Position numbers and translations under genes: made by a program. Positions 25,413 to 38,882 of a stretch of DNA of 64,000 nt are shown here, one piece after another. The notes below the pieces were generated by a model that saw nothing but the letters and a program-made list of their open reading frames with translations, was not told the origin of the DNA and ran no database searches. This stretch comes from Antedon mediterranea (lineage: Eukaryota; Echinodermata; Crinoidea; Comatulida; Antedonidae), in the NCBI RefSeq assembly GCF_964355755.1, contig NC_092678.1:12992922-13056921 (forward strand), in the 5' to 3' direction. Positions within the stretch are counted from its first letter, which is position 1. Each line of letters starts with the position of its first letter.

Positions 25413-25625
25413 GCAGCCGGTTGAGCGGAGTGGTCATGCGTTAAGGCACCGCAACCATACCCATAAGATGGGCACAGGTTCAAGCCTCTTTTTTGAACAT
25501 TAGTTCTGGTGGTAGGAAACGGGAGGTTCAGTTTACGTATACGGCTCGTGAGCACGTTATTTAGGTGTCCAGTTCAGCTTTTTTCCGCGTTTGGCTGTCC
25601 AATACACACACACACAAAAGGAAAA
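25413..25625 (+). mobile_element. tRNA-derived SINE in 5' UTR intron
   Basis: GCAGCCGGTTGAGCGGAGTG carries a box A-like region and CAGGTTCAAGCC (25475-25486) a box B. The body has GTTCTGGTGGTAGG and CGGCTCGTGAGCACG, recalling the body of the 15635/59644 SINEs, and the end has (CA)n. It is diverged from those, so it is a separate subfamily. Confidence 0.7.
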
Positions 25626-25740
25626 ATAAATTTAGTTGTATTTTTAATTTCACCTATTTCGCGTAGTTAGTTACGATGCAAGATACAGAACATTCTCCAA
25701 ACATTTATATTGTTTGATAGTAAATTGTTTTCGTGTTTAG

Positions 25741-25872
25741 ATGGAAATGCATGCATATTTTCCTTTGGTGTTGGTACTGATCTCCAGCTGGTTAGTGAAT
25801 GATGCCAGTGCTGTGTCAGCCTTCCTTACCATGAAACGGAATTCTGTTAACGAAATAGATAAAACTCCAGAA
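25741..25872 (+). CDS. ITIH-like exon 2: start codon and signal peptide
   Basis: ATG follows directly after the AG acceptor. Hydrophobic core YFPLVLVLISSWLV, then a likely cleavage near NDASA. The next intron (25873-31597) contains the 4.5-kb DNA transposon. Confidence 0.9.
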
Positions 25873-28800
25873 GTAAGTAACGTTGTATACATCATTAGCA
25901 TTGTTACTTTGTTGATTTGATCAATGTTAAAACTAATATTAAACTGTACTACTTACTCGGTCTAATTTATTTATGTCAAATTCATTTATAATCAAACCTT
26001 TGTCGTAGATAAAAACATACTAGATAATATGTATTGACAGAGCAGATAAGTTAAGTGAGAGACGTCGTAATCCATTACTGCTCGAATGACATGGGTTCAC
26101 AAAACCAAATAATCGTCTCTGGCTAGTAGTCCAGTCAATCTAGCAAATATAAGGGGGTGACCCACCACTAATTGCAAAAGAATTTATTTCACTGCAGTGC
26201 ATTTCAGCATGGCTCCCTAATCAACATACTAAAAGTCCCCAAAAATCTAAGCATGGGAAATTTGCTAATTTGCATAATATGCAAATTAGCTTCCGCCATT
26301 AGAAAAAAATCAAAATATTGCCATAACTTTGGATTGGACTGTCCAATTGAAACAAATTAAGTGTTCAAAGGTATGTTGTCATGGTCAGTGAACAAGATAA
26401 ACATACTTTTAAATTAATTATTTGATTCTAATTTGCATAATATGCAAATTAGTTATTGAAATTGTGTAAAACAGATCAGAATTATGCTAAAACTTTAGTT
26501 TGGATGGTCTGATTTAAACAATTAAATGTTCAGAAGTATTAATGACCAATTACCATGATAGCCATATTTTTATTTCAATTCAGTATAATGCATATAATTT
26601 ACATAATATGCAAATTAGCTCATAAATAGAAGTACCTTTATTCTGGGTACAAACATTAGACTGGAAGCACCTAACTAAATAAGCAAGTACCGGTAAGGTT
26701 TTGGCAGAAAATATAAATGAACTAGAAGTCATATATCAGAAAGTCAGCAAAAGTATTCATAATATATAAACAAGACAGTCATACCCTTAATCAAATTACA
26801 GTTTATGAATATTTACAAAATATGCAAATTACCAATAGACTGGATACACAAATATACAACAAACAAGTGGGGTTTTCCTGAATACATGAACCATATAAAA
26901 AAGTCATCACATCTATGTGTGAATATTGTACATCATGAATTTCAGGTTTTACCATACACTGCATCCAGATTGTTAGGAATCAGTTATATAAATCATTTTG
27001 GAACATTTCATAGAATGGGACTCATTGCCACTTTTACACCAGAAAAATGTCTACATAAACCTGTACCTAGAATGTCAGTTACAACATCATCAAAGTAGGC
27101 AGGATTAACATCAAAACTTTCAAATCCCAGCACACAGGACTTCAATCAATGGAAGTGTATGATTCAACGTATCATGTTGATCTTCTGTGGGACGTTTGCT
27201 CTTCGCCCCAAAATGCCTGGGTGGTCAGGTCTAATGCAGGCCGTAAATCATGGTAATTATCCTGGAAAATCATCGATGCGATTCCTGCTCATGATAGATT
27301 TAAATCCATCTGACATGTCATGTATCTTCTCCACACTCTCGTATGTTTGTGAACAAGCTAAGTCATACAATGTCACACTGGTTATTACATTTGATCAACC
27401 ACTTTGGTGGAAAGCCATGATGATCATCGAATCAGAGCCAGATTGCAGTTATCTGAAGTCCATTGTTCTGAGACTAGGGGGCTTACATATGGAAATGAGC
27501 TTCTTGGGCTACATTGGTTATATTATGGCAGGAAGTGGTCTACAAGTGATCCTTGAAGTAGCATATGCAGAAAATGCCGTCAAGCATGCTGAGTGGAAAA
27601 GCAATCTCCAGAGCAGTCCGAGGACATCTCTTGGTTGATGCTGCCTTACATACCATATTACTAGCTAATGCATATAATCTTCCTATATCCCCTTTTCAAC
27701 CTGATCAACTACAACACAATCGAGACACGGAAACAACCTGTGAGAACGATCAAACAACAGAACATTCAGAAGAAGTGGAAATAGAAGTTGATGCTGACAT
27801 TATTCCAAACACACGGCCAGATCAAGATTTGCTCGAAGCCAGTAAGATTTTGGATAATCTAATAAATGATCCCGACGCTCATATTGACCTTTCCTCTTCA
27901 GATGTCCTTACAAGAATTACTCATAGATTGAAAGACGAGCGGAACTTACTTAGTGATAAAAGGACTGCCCAACTCTGGTTGCAATATTTGGACATGGTTG
28001 CTGTTTTAAAAAAATTCATAAAAGCTGAACGTGGGAATTGGACTTTACATCTTTCAGCAGTAAAGGATATGTTACCTTTTTTTGCTGCGGCTGGGCATAA
28101 CCTGTACACAAAATCTGCGTATCTGTACTTGCAAAAAATGTACCAACTCGAAAAGACTCACCCCAATGTCTGCACCAACTTCATAAATGGTTTTCATGTG
28201 ATTAGAAGAAGTGATCGGTACTGGGCAGGACTATCTACCGATCTTATTATTGAGCAAGTCCTAATGAGAAGTGTCAAAACAAGTGGTGGGTTAACGAGAG
28301 GTAGAAGCATGACAGAAGTTCATCGGTTGACCTGGGTACTGGGAATGCCTTCTTGTGCCGAGGTAAACTTTGCAATGCAAGAGCTCACCAGTGTTAACTA
28401 CAACACTAGGGAGCAACACAAAGACACATCACAATCTCGTCAAAAAAAAGACACAGAAGATACTTATAAACTAATCGAAGCATTCAAGGAGTGGGATCCA
28501 TTTGGTAGTGAGTCATCACTGCGTAGCATAGTAAGTGGTGTTGCTGCTACTGACAATGTAAATGTTGACCAGGCAAGGTCTGTGGGCCAGCGTATACTTG
28601 AATCGATGGTTGGAAAGAACATTGATGAGTTCTCTTTCCAAAGAAAAAAACAAGCAGTCACACTTGGATCCAAAACAGCTGTTGTCATTTGCGGAGATCC
28701 AGTCCCAGTTGATCCACAATTACTCTTTCAGCGATTAAGTGTTATCGCAACACGTGAAGAGGTGGGAGATCCCGCAAATTTATTTAAATATGAATTTTGC

Positions 28801-31800
28801 AGTCATCCAACTGCATTATTCGATAATGTTGGGCTTCCAAGGGAGGCAAATAAGGCGACACTAGCCGATGCCCTTTGGGAGATTGTAAAGCAGAATCAGA
28901 CAGACCCCCCCCCCCTAATGATCCACATTATGTGCTTGATTGTGGTGCCCTCTTGCAACGTTTATCATGGTCAAGAGGTCAAACATTTGACACTATTTGT
29001 CATAAATATGTATCATATGTGACAAGTCGGTATGGAATTCCAACTATTGTATTTGATGGTTATGAAGATGGACCTGCAATCAAAGATGCTACACACTGCA
29101 GACATACAGGCAGTTCCAATGGACCAAATTTTTTGTTTACAGGAGAGACTTTGCTAATTAAGAAGAAAAATGAATTTCTGACCAACAAAGTAAACAAGCA
29201 ACGATTTCTTCATTTGCTGAGTTTACATCTTGAAAAGGCAGGTTATACAACAATTCATGCCAAAGGAGATGCAGATATCCTAATTGTCAAGACAGCAGTT
29301 GAGTCAGCAAGGGAGTTCTTGTTGGTGACGATCTGATTTGCTAATCCTGCTTTGCTATTATGGAGATACAATTGAGAAGGACCTCTTTTTTATACCAGAA
29401 ATAAAGACCAACACCAAAAAGCACAAGGTATGGAACATACAGAAAACAGTGATGATCTTGGGGAATAAATTATGTTCCAGACTTTTCTTTGTGCATGCTT
29501 TACTTGGATGCGACACAACGTCGAGAGTATTTGGTATAGATCGGAAATGTAGCACTGAAGCAAGTCCAGAACAGTGTTGATTTCCAGCAATTTTCTGACC
29601 TGGTTACTAAAGAGGGTGCGACAAAGAAAGATATAATTGCAGCAGGAGAGGACTCTCTGATTCATCTCTATAAGGGCAAGTATGGTGAAAGTATATACGT
29701 TCTACGGTACAAGCGATTCTGTGAGAAGGTGGCAAAGAGTAGCACATGTGTTGAACCACAGACATTGCCTCCAACATCTGCAGCTACACAATACCATAGT
29801 CTGCGAGTATATTTTCAGATACAAAGAAAGAAACTGCTGCACAAATGAAAGCAGAAGAATGGAGATGGAAGGTAACTAATGGACAACTGCTGCACACACA
29901 TCTCCCGGCTGCACCTGAAAAGTTGATCAAGATAAATCAGATGTAACTGCAAAACTGGTTGCAGTACTTGCAGATGCACTTGTAAACTATATTCAATTAG
30001 TTGTACATGGATATGTGGGGTGTGCAAAGGTTCCAGTTGCACAAACTCTTCTTCAGTAGATATAGATGATCTCAGTGATAATGATTGATATGCTTTACAA
30101 CATTTGAAATTCCAGAATCATAAAGTTTTTTATTTTTCCCGATTATTTTTAAACAGGTAAAATCAAGAACAATATTACACTTTAGATGATCCGAGTTTGC
30201 CTAAATTATATGCAAATTTGATTTAAATTTTAAAATCAATGTGGTTCTTTAGACATTGTTTTATTGAATCCAAATTCAAGATCCTTGTTGCGTGATTACT
30301 GTATGAAGGAGCTAATTACAAATTATACATAATCCTATTAATGTTATTAATATGCATATTTTCATTTCGAAAATTCACTATTAAAACAAAAATACGACAT
30401 TTGCAATGTTAATTTTGAATAATATGCAAATTTATTCTAATTTATTCCTAACGCGTGTTTAATCTTTCTATTGACCATGAAAATGTGAGTTTTACTGCTT
30501 AGTTATATTGAATTGCAGCATTTTATGCACATTTATAAAGAAAATAGATTAATTCATCATGAAAAAATGCTAATTTGCATATTATGTAAATTAGACAAAT
30601 TTCCCATGTTGGGATTTTGGGGGACTTTTAGTATAGTGTTTAGGGGACCATACTAAAATGTATTGTAGTAAAAAAAATTCTTTTGCAATTAGTGGTGGGT
30701 GAAGGTACTATTTTGACTGGACTATAGGACTATATAAATTTGGTTCAGTGTACATAATTGGCTGCCATTTTGCATTTAAAACAAACGAGTACATTTTTCG
30801 AGACGACTGGATTCACACATTGGATGTGTTTTTGCTACCGTTTGAACCTATTTTTTAAAGGTTTTTTAAACATGCTGATATCTTCAGGATGTTTTGTACT
30901 AGACGGCAGTCTTTTTGATGGACCTTAATGTATACTATAATATTGGTGTTATCTAATTATTCATTAATGATGTTTTAAAGCTCAGGTACAGGCATGAATT
31001 TTAAATATAATATCTGGTTAATTGTACACAAAACAAATATTTGAAACAGAAATGAATTTTCCTTAATATGGTCAAATACAAAAAATTTTGCCATAAAAAC
31101 CAGGAAGACTTTTTTCAGTAGTTAGGTAGTTTAACCTAATGTAATAACATTTCTGGTGACTCCCTAGAAGGTAAAAAAAAGACGGTATATATACGGTGGA
31201 TAATTTTTGCTATAGCATGAAAAAAAAAACCTGAAGTTGAATAAAAATATCAGAAATGTAAAATTCAAGTTATATTACCTATATTTAGTCATCTGATAAC
31301 ATTTTTTTACCACACCGTTTATTATAAAATGCCTCTCTATTTACAAAATTTGTGTACAAAAAAAATAAAGATTTCACTGTGTAATTTGAACTATCCCCCC
31401 ACTGATAAGAAAGTGCTTATTTTCAACAAGCTCGTGTAACACAAATAAAATCCCAATAATTATGAAACATAGGGGAAACTATAGATCAATAATTATTTGA
31501 ATGTATGATCAATAGAAATTTTTTGCCCGCACCTGGCCTTTAAGAATTTAAAGAGCTTGCAGTAATAATTAATTAATTGAAACAAATTATATTACAGAGA
31601 GTGGAAAGAGATGTAGGCACTGCAGCACACGTAAGTTATAAATTGTGTATGATTACATCTGAAATTGTTGTGAACTTTTATATTTCTATATTCTCTTTTA
31701 TCATTAATTATAGTTTCCATTAAATGTAACTTAATTATTTACAATTGATATTCCATATCAGCACGCTAGACAAAAGTTTCCATGAGAAATTCTGCTGATT

Positions 31801-34800
31801 GTAAATGTAGAAATCGGATCATAAAGAAATTAATATATGAGTAAACGAATCGTCAATTATCTTTGCTGTTGTTTTTCTATAATTTTACTTAAATTTGAAA
31901 ATATTTAGTTTTAGTAGTTTATTATTTAGTATTATTTTATTCATAAAAGACAATTGGAAAAGGAGTCATTCATTAGGATTTATGATTTTTTTATTCTAAA
32001 TTTTAAAACGGCGGTTGGTTCACGAATTATTTCGGAAAGAAGATCGTTCTAACACCAAAAGGGTTATTGGTAGAGTTCAATTTTTTTTCAAGATAACAGT
32101 AGTTCATTTCTGATCTGTCTGAGACCTAAGACCCCTCTTACCGCAATTATAAACCTTTAAGCAAGTCTTTATATTATCTACTATGAAAGTAAAACACTTC
32201 TTTAAGTTCTTTCAAAGCTAAGTTAGTCATGTTGTATCCCTTTCACAGACGTGTATCGTATTTCCTCTTTAACCTGTGTTTACACAAAGAATATGTGTAA
32301 TACCGTACTCTATAATGTAACTCTTTTACAGATCAAACCAGAAATCACTAAATTAAATATAAAAAGTTCCGTGACGTCCAGATTTTCTAGCACCACAGTC
32401 ACCAGTGTTTTGATGAATCATGCCGACAACGCAGCGGAAGCTGTTTTCATTTTCACTCTACCAGAGGAAGCGTTCATTGCAAACTTTTCAATGTATGTTA
32501 CTTATAATACGAATAAAATAATAGCTCTTCAAGATGTAGCATAATTTAGGCCTAGTTTAATTCTTAAACCTATAACATGGTTGCCATCACTGTACTTCAA
32601 TACAACATTCGGTAAGACACAGTAATGCAATATACATTTCATGCACATTTAAGTACCTATTATTTTGTCTTTTTATTATTAGTTTTACAGGCACGAAATT
32701 AGAGAAATGTAGTTGGAATTTATACAACCTCGCATCTCTTTCTTATGATACTGTTAAGCATTATTACTGTTATTATTATTAACACATATGTAATCTAATT
32801 TTAAATAACTTTAAACATTTAAGAATTCTTAGTGTTATAATTCAATATTTTAAATATTAGTAATAATAGCAGTGTTATTATTCATTTACAACCACGACAC
32901 TCCTTTCACACAAGTCCCGTTTATCAATATACCATTTCTAATAATATAGTGCCTATCTTTATGTGTCAATGAAACAATAAAGTAGCTAATTAGAATTAGA
33001 AACTAACTAGTTTCTTAACAATAATTTTTTCCAATACATTATTCGTACTTTGTAATAAATGATTCAGATGAAATAAAGTATGATTATAGGCCTATCATTA
33101 TTATTCACATACTTTAGGGAAATAGACGACGTTACATATCCAGCAGAAATAAAAGAGAAAGAAGTAGCTACAAGAATGTATCAAGAAGCCAGGAGTAGAG
33201 GTCAAAGTGTAGCTCAAGTAAAGCAAAAGTAAGCAAAGTCTAAATCAATGGCGAAAAAACTAAAACCTATCTACATTTACAATTGATATATTTTTTATTT
33301 GAATTGTTTCTAAATAGTATAATATATATCTACAGTATGAGAGTATTATTTTATTGTAGATCGGAAAAGAATTTCACCGTATCCGTAAATGTAGCCAAGA
33401 AAAGCTATGTAACGTTTGAACTTATCTACCAAGAGATGCTGAGACGTAAGCGTGGTTATTTTGAGCATCGAACAAGTGTTCACCCGGGCCAGGTTAGGAT
33501 AATTCTTTTTTCTTATAATTAAATGTTGCATTTAATTCATCTCATTACATGATATTTATTCATGAAAATGGAGATTATATAAAACAGTTATGAAGATCCT
33601 ATAGTTTTATTACAAATATACTGTAGATCTATTAACAAAAATTGAAACAATTCAATTATTGAAATAGTTCAATTATTTTTCACTACAGGTCTCTCTCTAA
33701 TTATAGCCACTTTTGGACTCAGCTTTTTAATTTAGTGGTCTTTTGTAATGTCGATTCCCTTCAACTAAACACCGGCGATAAAAGTGTTCTTTAAGTTATC
33801 CTACATAAATGTTTACTTTTTCATATTCATAACTTTCATATCACCATAATGAACCGTTATAGGGAGAACCCATACAAAAGACAAAACAAAACCAAAAACA
33901 TAATATTCTATAATAATATCTTGAAACTTTAAAGATAAAACAAATCATGCTATTTGAAAATAATCGTGGCTTAGGTCAATTTTAAATTTTGATCAGAGGT
34001 GCTCAATCTCAATCTTTATCAAGGTAGAACTTAGCCTATGTAAAGGGCTTCAGAGTCCACTGCATTATTGAGCATTTCAATTATGAAGATAATCTGGAAA
34101 ACATTGTTTGCAAACTGTTACATTAGATTGTAAAGGAAATGAACATACAAATGGTGATTATTGAGGTACAAGGCTTGTTAGAAGTTAATTCTAGTTGGGT
34201 CGAACGTCGCAATAATGGAGACGAAGTAACAAAACACGATGTTGGCGAAATACAGCTTCAAGACAGAAATACCAAAGCTGTATTAAGATATGCACCGACC
34301 ATGGAAGAACAACGTCAGCAATCGAGAGGTGGAATTCACGGAGACTTTGTCATTCGGTACGACGTTGAACACCCAAAAAATGGAGGTGAACTACAGGTAA
34401 AGATACATTTTAATTACGTATGGTTAAAGGAAAAACTTATTGCATTACAAAGTTTTGAAAAATAGTAATTCGCACCTAAATAATTATTTTCACAGTTGAA
34501 ATTATTTAAAGCATTCAGATATATTTCTAAAATAAAATATTATAGTACAAATTCAAATTTACTCTATGAATTTCTTTCATTGCATTTATTATCAATTATA
34601 GTAACTGCACAGAACCAATTTATCAACCGAATACATTTTTATTTATTTATTTGACCAATACACAGATACAGAACAGAAACAAAGCACAAAGATGAGAGGC
34701 AACTAAAGCAAAACAATTACTATAACTCAAATTATTATTATTTTAATAATATATTAAAGAGAATCACATGTCATTTTTCCCAAATTTATTTCTTTCAGAT

Positions 34801-37800
34801 TGTGAATGGTTATTTTGTTCATTACTTTTCTCCTGAAGGCTTACCAGCGGTTCGTAAGAATGTTGTGTTTGTTATTGATGTCAGTGGTTCTATGTCTGGA
34901 CGGAAGCTTCAACAAACCAAGCAAGCTATGTACACGATATTGGATGACTTAAGAGAAATTGACTTCTTCAGTATTGTAACATTTAGCTGTAATATAAGAA
35001 AATGGAAAGATCATCTGAAACAAGCAAGCCCTGACAATATTAGAAGTGGAAAGAACTATATAGAGTCGTTACATGCCAAAGGAAGTGAGAATAATGAACT
35101 ATATATTAATGTAATGATGACGTTTAAAACACATTCATTTGATTCATTTATTTTACTTTGCTTTACTAATAAAATAAAATATAGTTGAGTGTAATTAATA
35201 GGCCCCTAAAAACATAAAAAGAAAAATATTATAACAGTATAAAATTTGAAAACAATTGAGAAGACTCTCATAATAGTAATAAAGAGGTTTTGTCTTTACT
35301 AATAATATTTAACACATTTTGAAAATAAAACAATTATTGATATATTAAAAACAATAACAAAGATTATCTATAAATATGTATATAAAAACAAATTACAAAG
35401 AACCTTCAACAATAAAATTTTAGGTTTACGTTTAATAAGAAGCAGTTATATGTAGTGAACTTTGTGTTGATGAATAGAAGATAATAGTAATAAACACGTA
35501 ATAATACTATGTACTAGAAAAAGTTATTTATATACTGTTAACAAACAATGATCATTTCAATTGTTGAAAGATTATTTTTGTATCTCAATCAATGTTGTAA
35601 GTTAGATAGAGTGCTGAACACTTGTTAAGGAAATGATACAGTAAGCATAACTTTATTTGTTTTACTATTAGTATTTTTTTAGTATCACTAATAGTAATTG
35701 TGTTTCTTTTTTTCAGGAACAAATTTGAATGGTGGTCTTATGGAAGGCATCAGATTACTACGTATTAGTGACAATAGTGGCGTATCTATGGTTGTCATGC
35801 TTACCGATGGCTTACCTACAAATGGAGTGACTTCATTTACAAGAATACAAACCAATATAAAACAAGCAATAAAAGGCAAATATTCTCTATTTAACATTGG
35901 ATTTGGAGATGATGTTGACTATTCATTTATTGAAAAGTTAGCGCTTCGAAACGACGGTCTGGCAAGGAAGATTTACGACGACTCATTTGCAAGCATTCAG
36001 TTGAAAGGATTCTTTGACGAAGTTTCAACTCCACTTCTCCATAACATTGTGTTTAACTACCCAGAAGATTTGATAGAACTTAACAGCGTAACGCAGACAA
36101 CGTTTCCTAATTACTTTCAAGGAACTGAGATTGTTGTAAGTGGAAAATTGAAAGCATCAAACAGCAACGACATTCTTGATGTAACGATTGCAGCAAACTC
36201 TTTAGAATTTCCACTTACAATTCACACAGAGGTGCGTTAGTATTATTTATCATTTATTTGTTATTATTGTTGTATTTACAAACAATTCACCGGTTTCTAT
36301 TGGAACTTTGAAACTGGTTTTTGTATTTTGTTTTATAACAAAGGTCGCGTTACAAGTCATTTCTACACAAATTAAAACTGGTTTGTTGTTTGTGGTTGTT
36401 TAATGGCATTATCATTATTACATGAGATAAGGTCAAGTTTAGACTACGATTACATTGCAGCAAAAGTGTTTTTAATTTAATTGAAATTAATTTAAACGTA
36501 TTTAATTTGACAAGAACATAACTTTGGGCCATTGGATTTAACAATACATTCTGTTGGCATGTACCTTAAATAATTGTTCATATCCTATCATAGGAAAACA
36601 GAGTTTCACATGTATCACTTTGTAACAGACCCTCAACTCTTGGCCTAACCTTACATAATATAGAAACCCCAAGTGAGATACAAAAGATGTTGTACCCGGA
36701 ATTTTTCTATGATACTGGACAAATATAGTGAAATGTTGAGATACAGCACTGAGAATCGGGTGATTAAAAGGCAATACAATATTACGAAAACAAAAAGAAA
36801 CGTACCATAGTTAGGTTATGTCGTACATTGATCAACTCATGTGCACGTGTAATTCTCAAATCGTATAATAATCTCGTAACATACGAGGTGAAATGAAATG
36901 TATGACACAGACACAACGAATAGAATATACTAAACAAATAAACTCTATTCTAATTCTTATCGATTGTGTCGTCAACAGAACTTGTGTATCAATATGCACC
37001 GGGCATCGTCTCTGTTTTTGGCGTATTTCTCATTGTTTTACATGACATGAACAATCCTTTCTTTACCGATTGTCTAGTATTGATAGGCTAATCCAGACAT
37101 AAAATATGGATGCCGCGTACAACGCGACGATTTGCTAGGTCTTAATCTCAATAGAAATTAAAGAGTATAATAAATGTTTTTGTATTACTATTATGACATT
37201 TTTTGAAAGATAATATAAATGCTACATAACATAGCTGATTTATGTTTTATTTCAGCCAAACGAAGAGCTTCTCGGTGAGGATACGGTTGATGATTTTGCT
37301 CAAAGGCTGTGGGCCTACCTGTCGATCAAAGAACTTCTGCAAAAACGAAATATAAGCGACAATCAATCAGAAAGAGATGATCTGAAAGAAAAAGCTTTGA
37401 AACTGTCATTAGAGTATCATTTTGTTACTCCATTAACATCGCTTATTGTTGTAAAGCCAGAAAATGGGAATTCATCTAAAATAACAAAACAACCTCAACA
37501 ACCAATACGTGAGATATGATTTTCGGTTTTACTTTTTGAAAATCTAAAAATTCTTGATATTACTGTTTACTGTCATACAATCATACATGTTTGCTGTGCT
37601 TACTTTCCTACTGGGCCTAAATATATATTACATACAATTAAAAAATATCACCGGTTTAATACTCATTTGGTAAAACATTAATATAATATAATTTGTGAGT
37701 CACTTTTGCCATAAAAAACTTATTGTAATACAATAATGCTTAGCTTTTGCATATCAATATAGACCAAGACATTGCTGCAAATCCTTTGTCATATCCAATC

Positions 37801-38816
37801 TTATATTGATGCGTCGAAAGCTTCATGATTTCATGTTTTGTGACAATATCCTGGGTTGTATTGACTAATTTCTTTCAGGTTAACAGCAAAATCCAATATC
37901 CGTGTGCGTGAATGTTTGACTATTCCGGGTCTCCTCCTCATAACTATGCTATTAAAATGTCTTTCTGTGTTACCTCCTTTCACAGTTATACAGACAGTAT
38001 ATCGATGAAACAACAACATTTCGTTCACTACGCTAAAGTTTTACTTTCTGGACAGGCACTTTTGTATACAAAAGGATAAACGTACCCAAATCCATAAAAA
38101 AACTACTAATAATAATGTTTAACGGTAGTAGTCCTATAATTAAAATGTAATTCTTTCTACTTTAGAGCGTAAAGCGATAGGACGAAAGGTAGAGGTTGAT
38201 TCTCATCCTACAAACAGTAAGAGTAAAGGTAATTTAATTAGGAGGGATACTCCGTTTCTGAAAATGCATTTAAATGGTTACACTATTATAAGTATTGTGC
38301 TATTTACACGCTAATTATAATATTACCACAAATTGGATTAAAAAACGACTTTCCGGAACAACTTTAATTGAAAGAAAACAATATTCAATTTGTCTGTCAG
38401 AAAATAGGTTTCGTTTTACCCGTTTGTTTTGTGTTTTTATAAGTAAAAATATAAACAAGTTAGTCTGATTTTATTATTCTTAATTTGTTCATGTTTTGTC
38501 GGTAACTGTATGTAGAAGTGAAAGCAGAACTGTTAAAAACGTTTATAGATCTACAGTACTCTGAGAGCTATATTATAACAAATTACTTGCTTTGAAAATA
38601 AAATTAAAGATTTCATGTGTTTTTTTCAAAAAATCGTGGCCTATCTATGTACATTAATACAGTCTTGTGAGTATGTACGTTTATGTCATCTTGACTGCAT
38701 TTCAGTTTATTACGTAGTCCTAAGCAAATTTCACTTTTTTGTCCTCAAATAGTCAAAACTGTTGATTAAAAAGTGTCAACATATTTAAGAACACTATAAT
38801 AAAACACTTTACTCTG

Positions 38817-38882
<66 letters not shown>

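Noticed and set aside
26805-27098. 97-codon ORF before the transposon protein
   Set aside because: It may be the decayed N-terminal part of the transposon protein, but I could not match any conserved block, so I did not include it.
35085-35188. Continuation of the vWA ORF beyond the exon
   Set aside because: A GTGAGA donor at 35085 and exact phase match with 35717 show that this part is intron.
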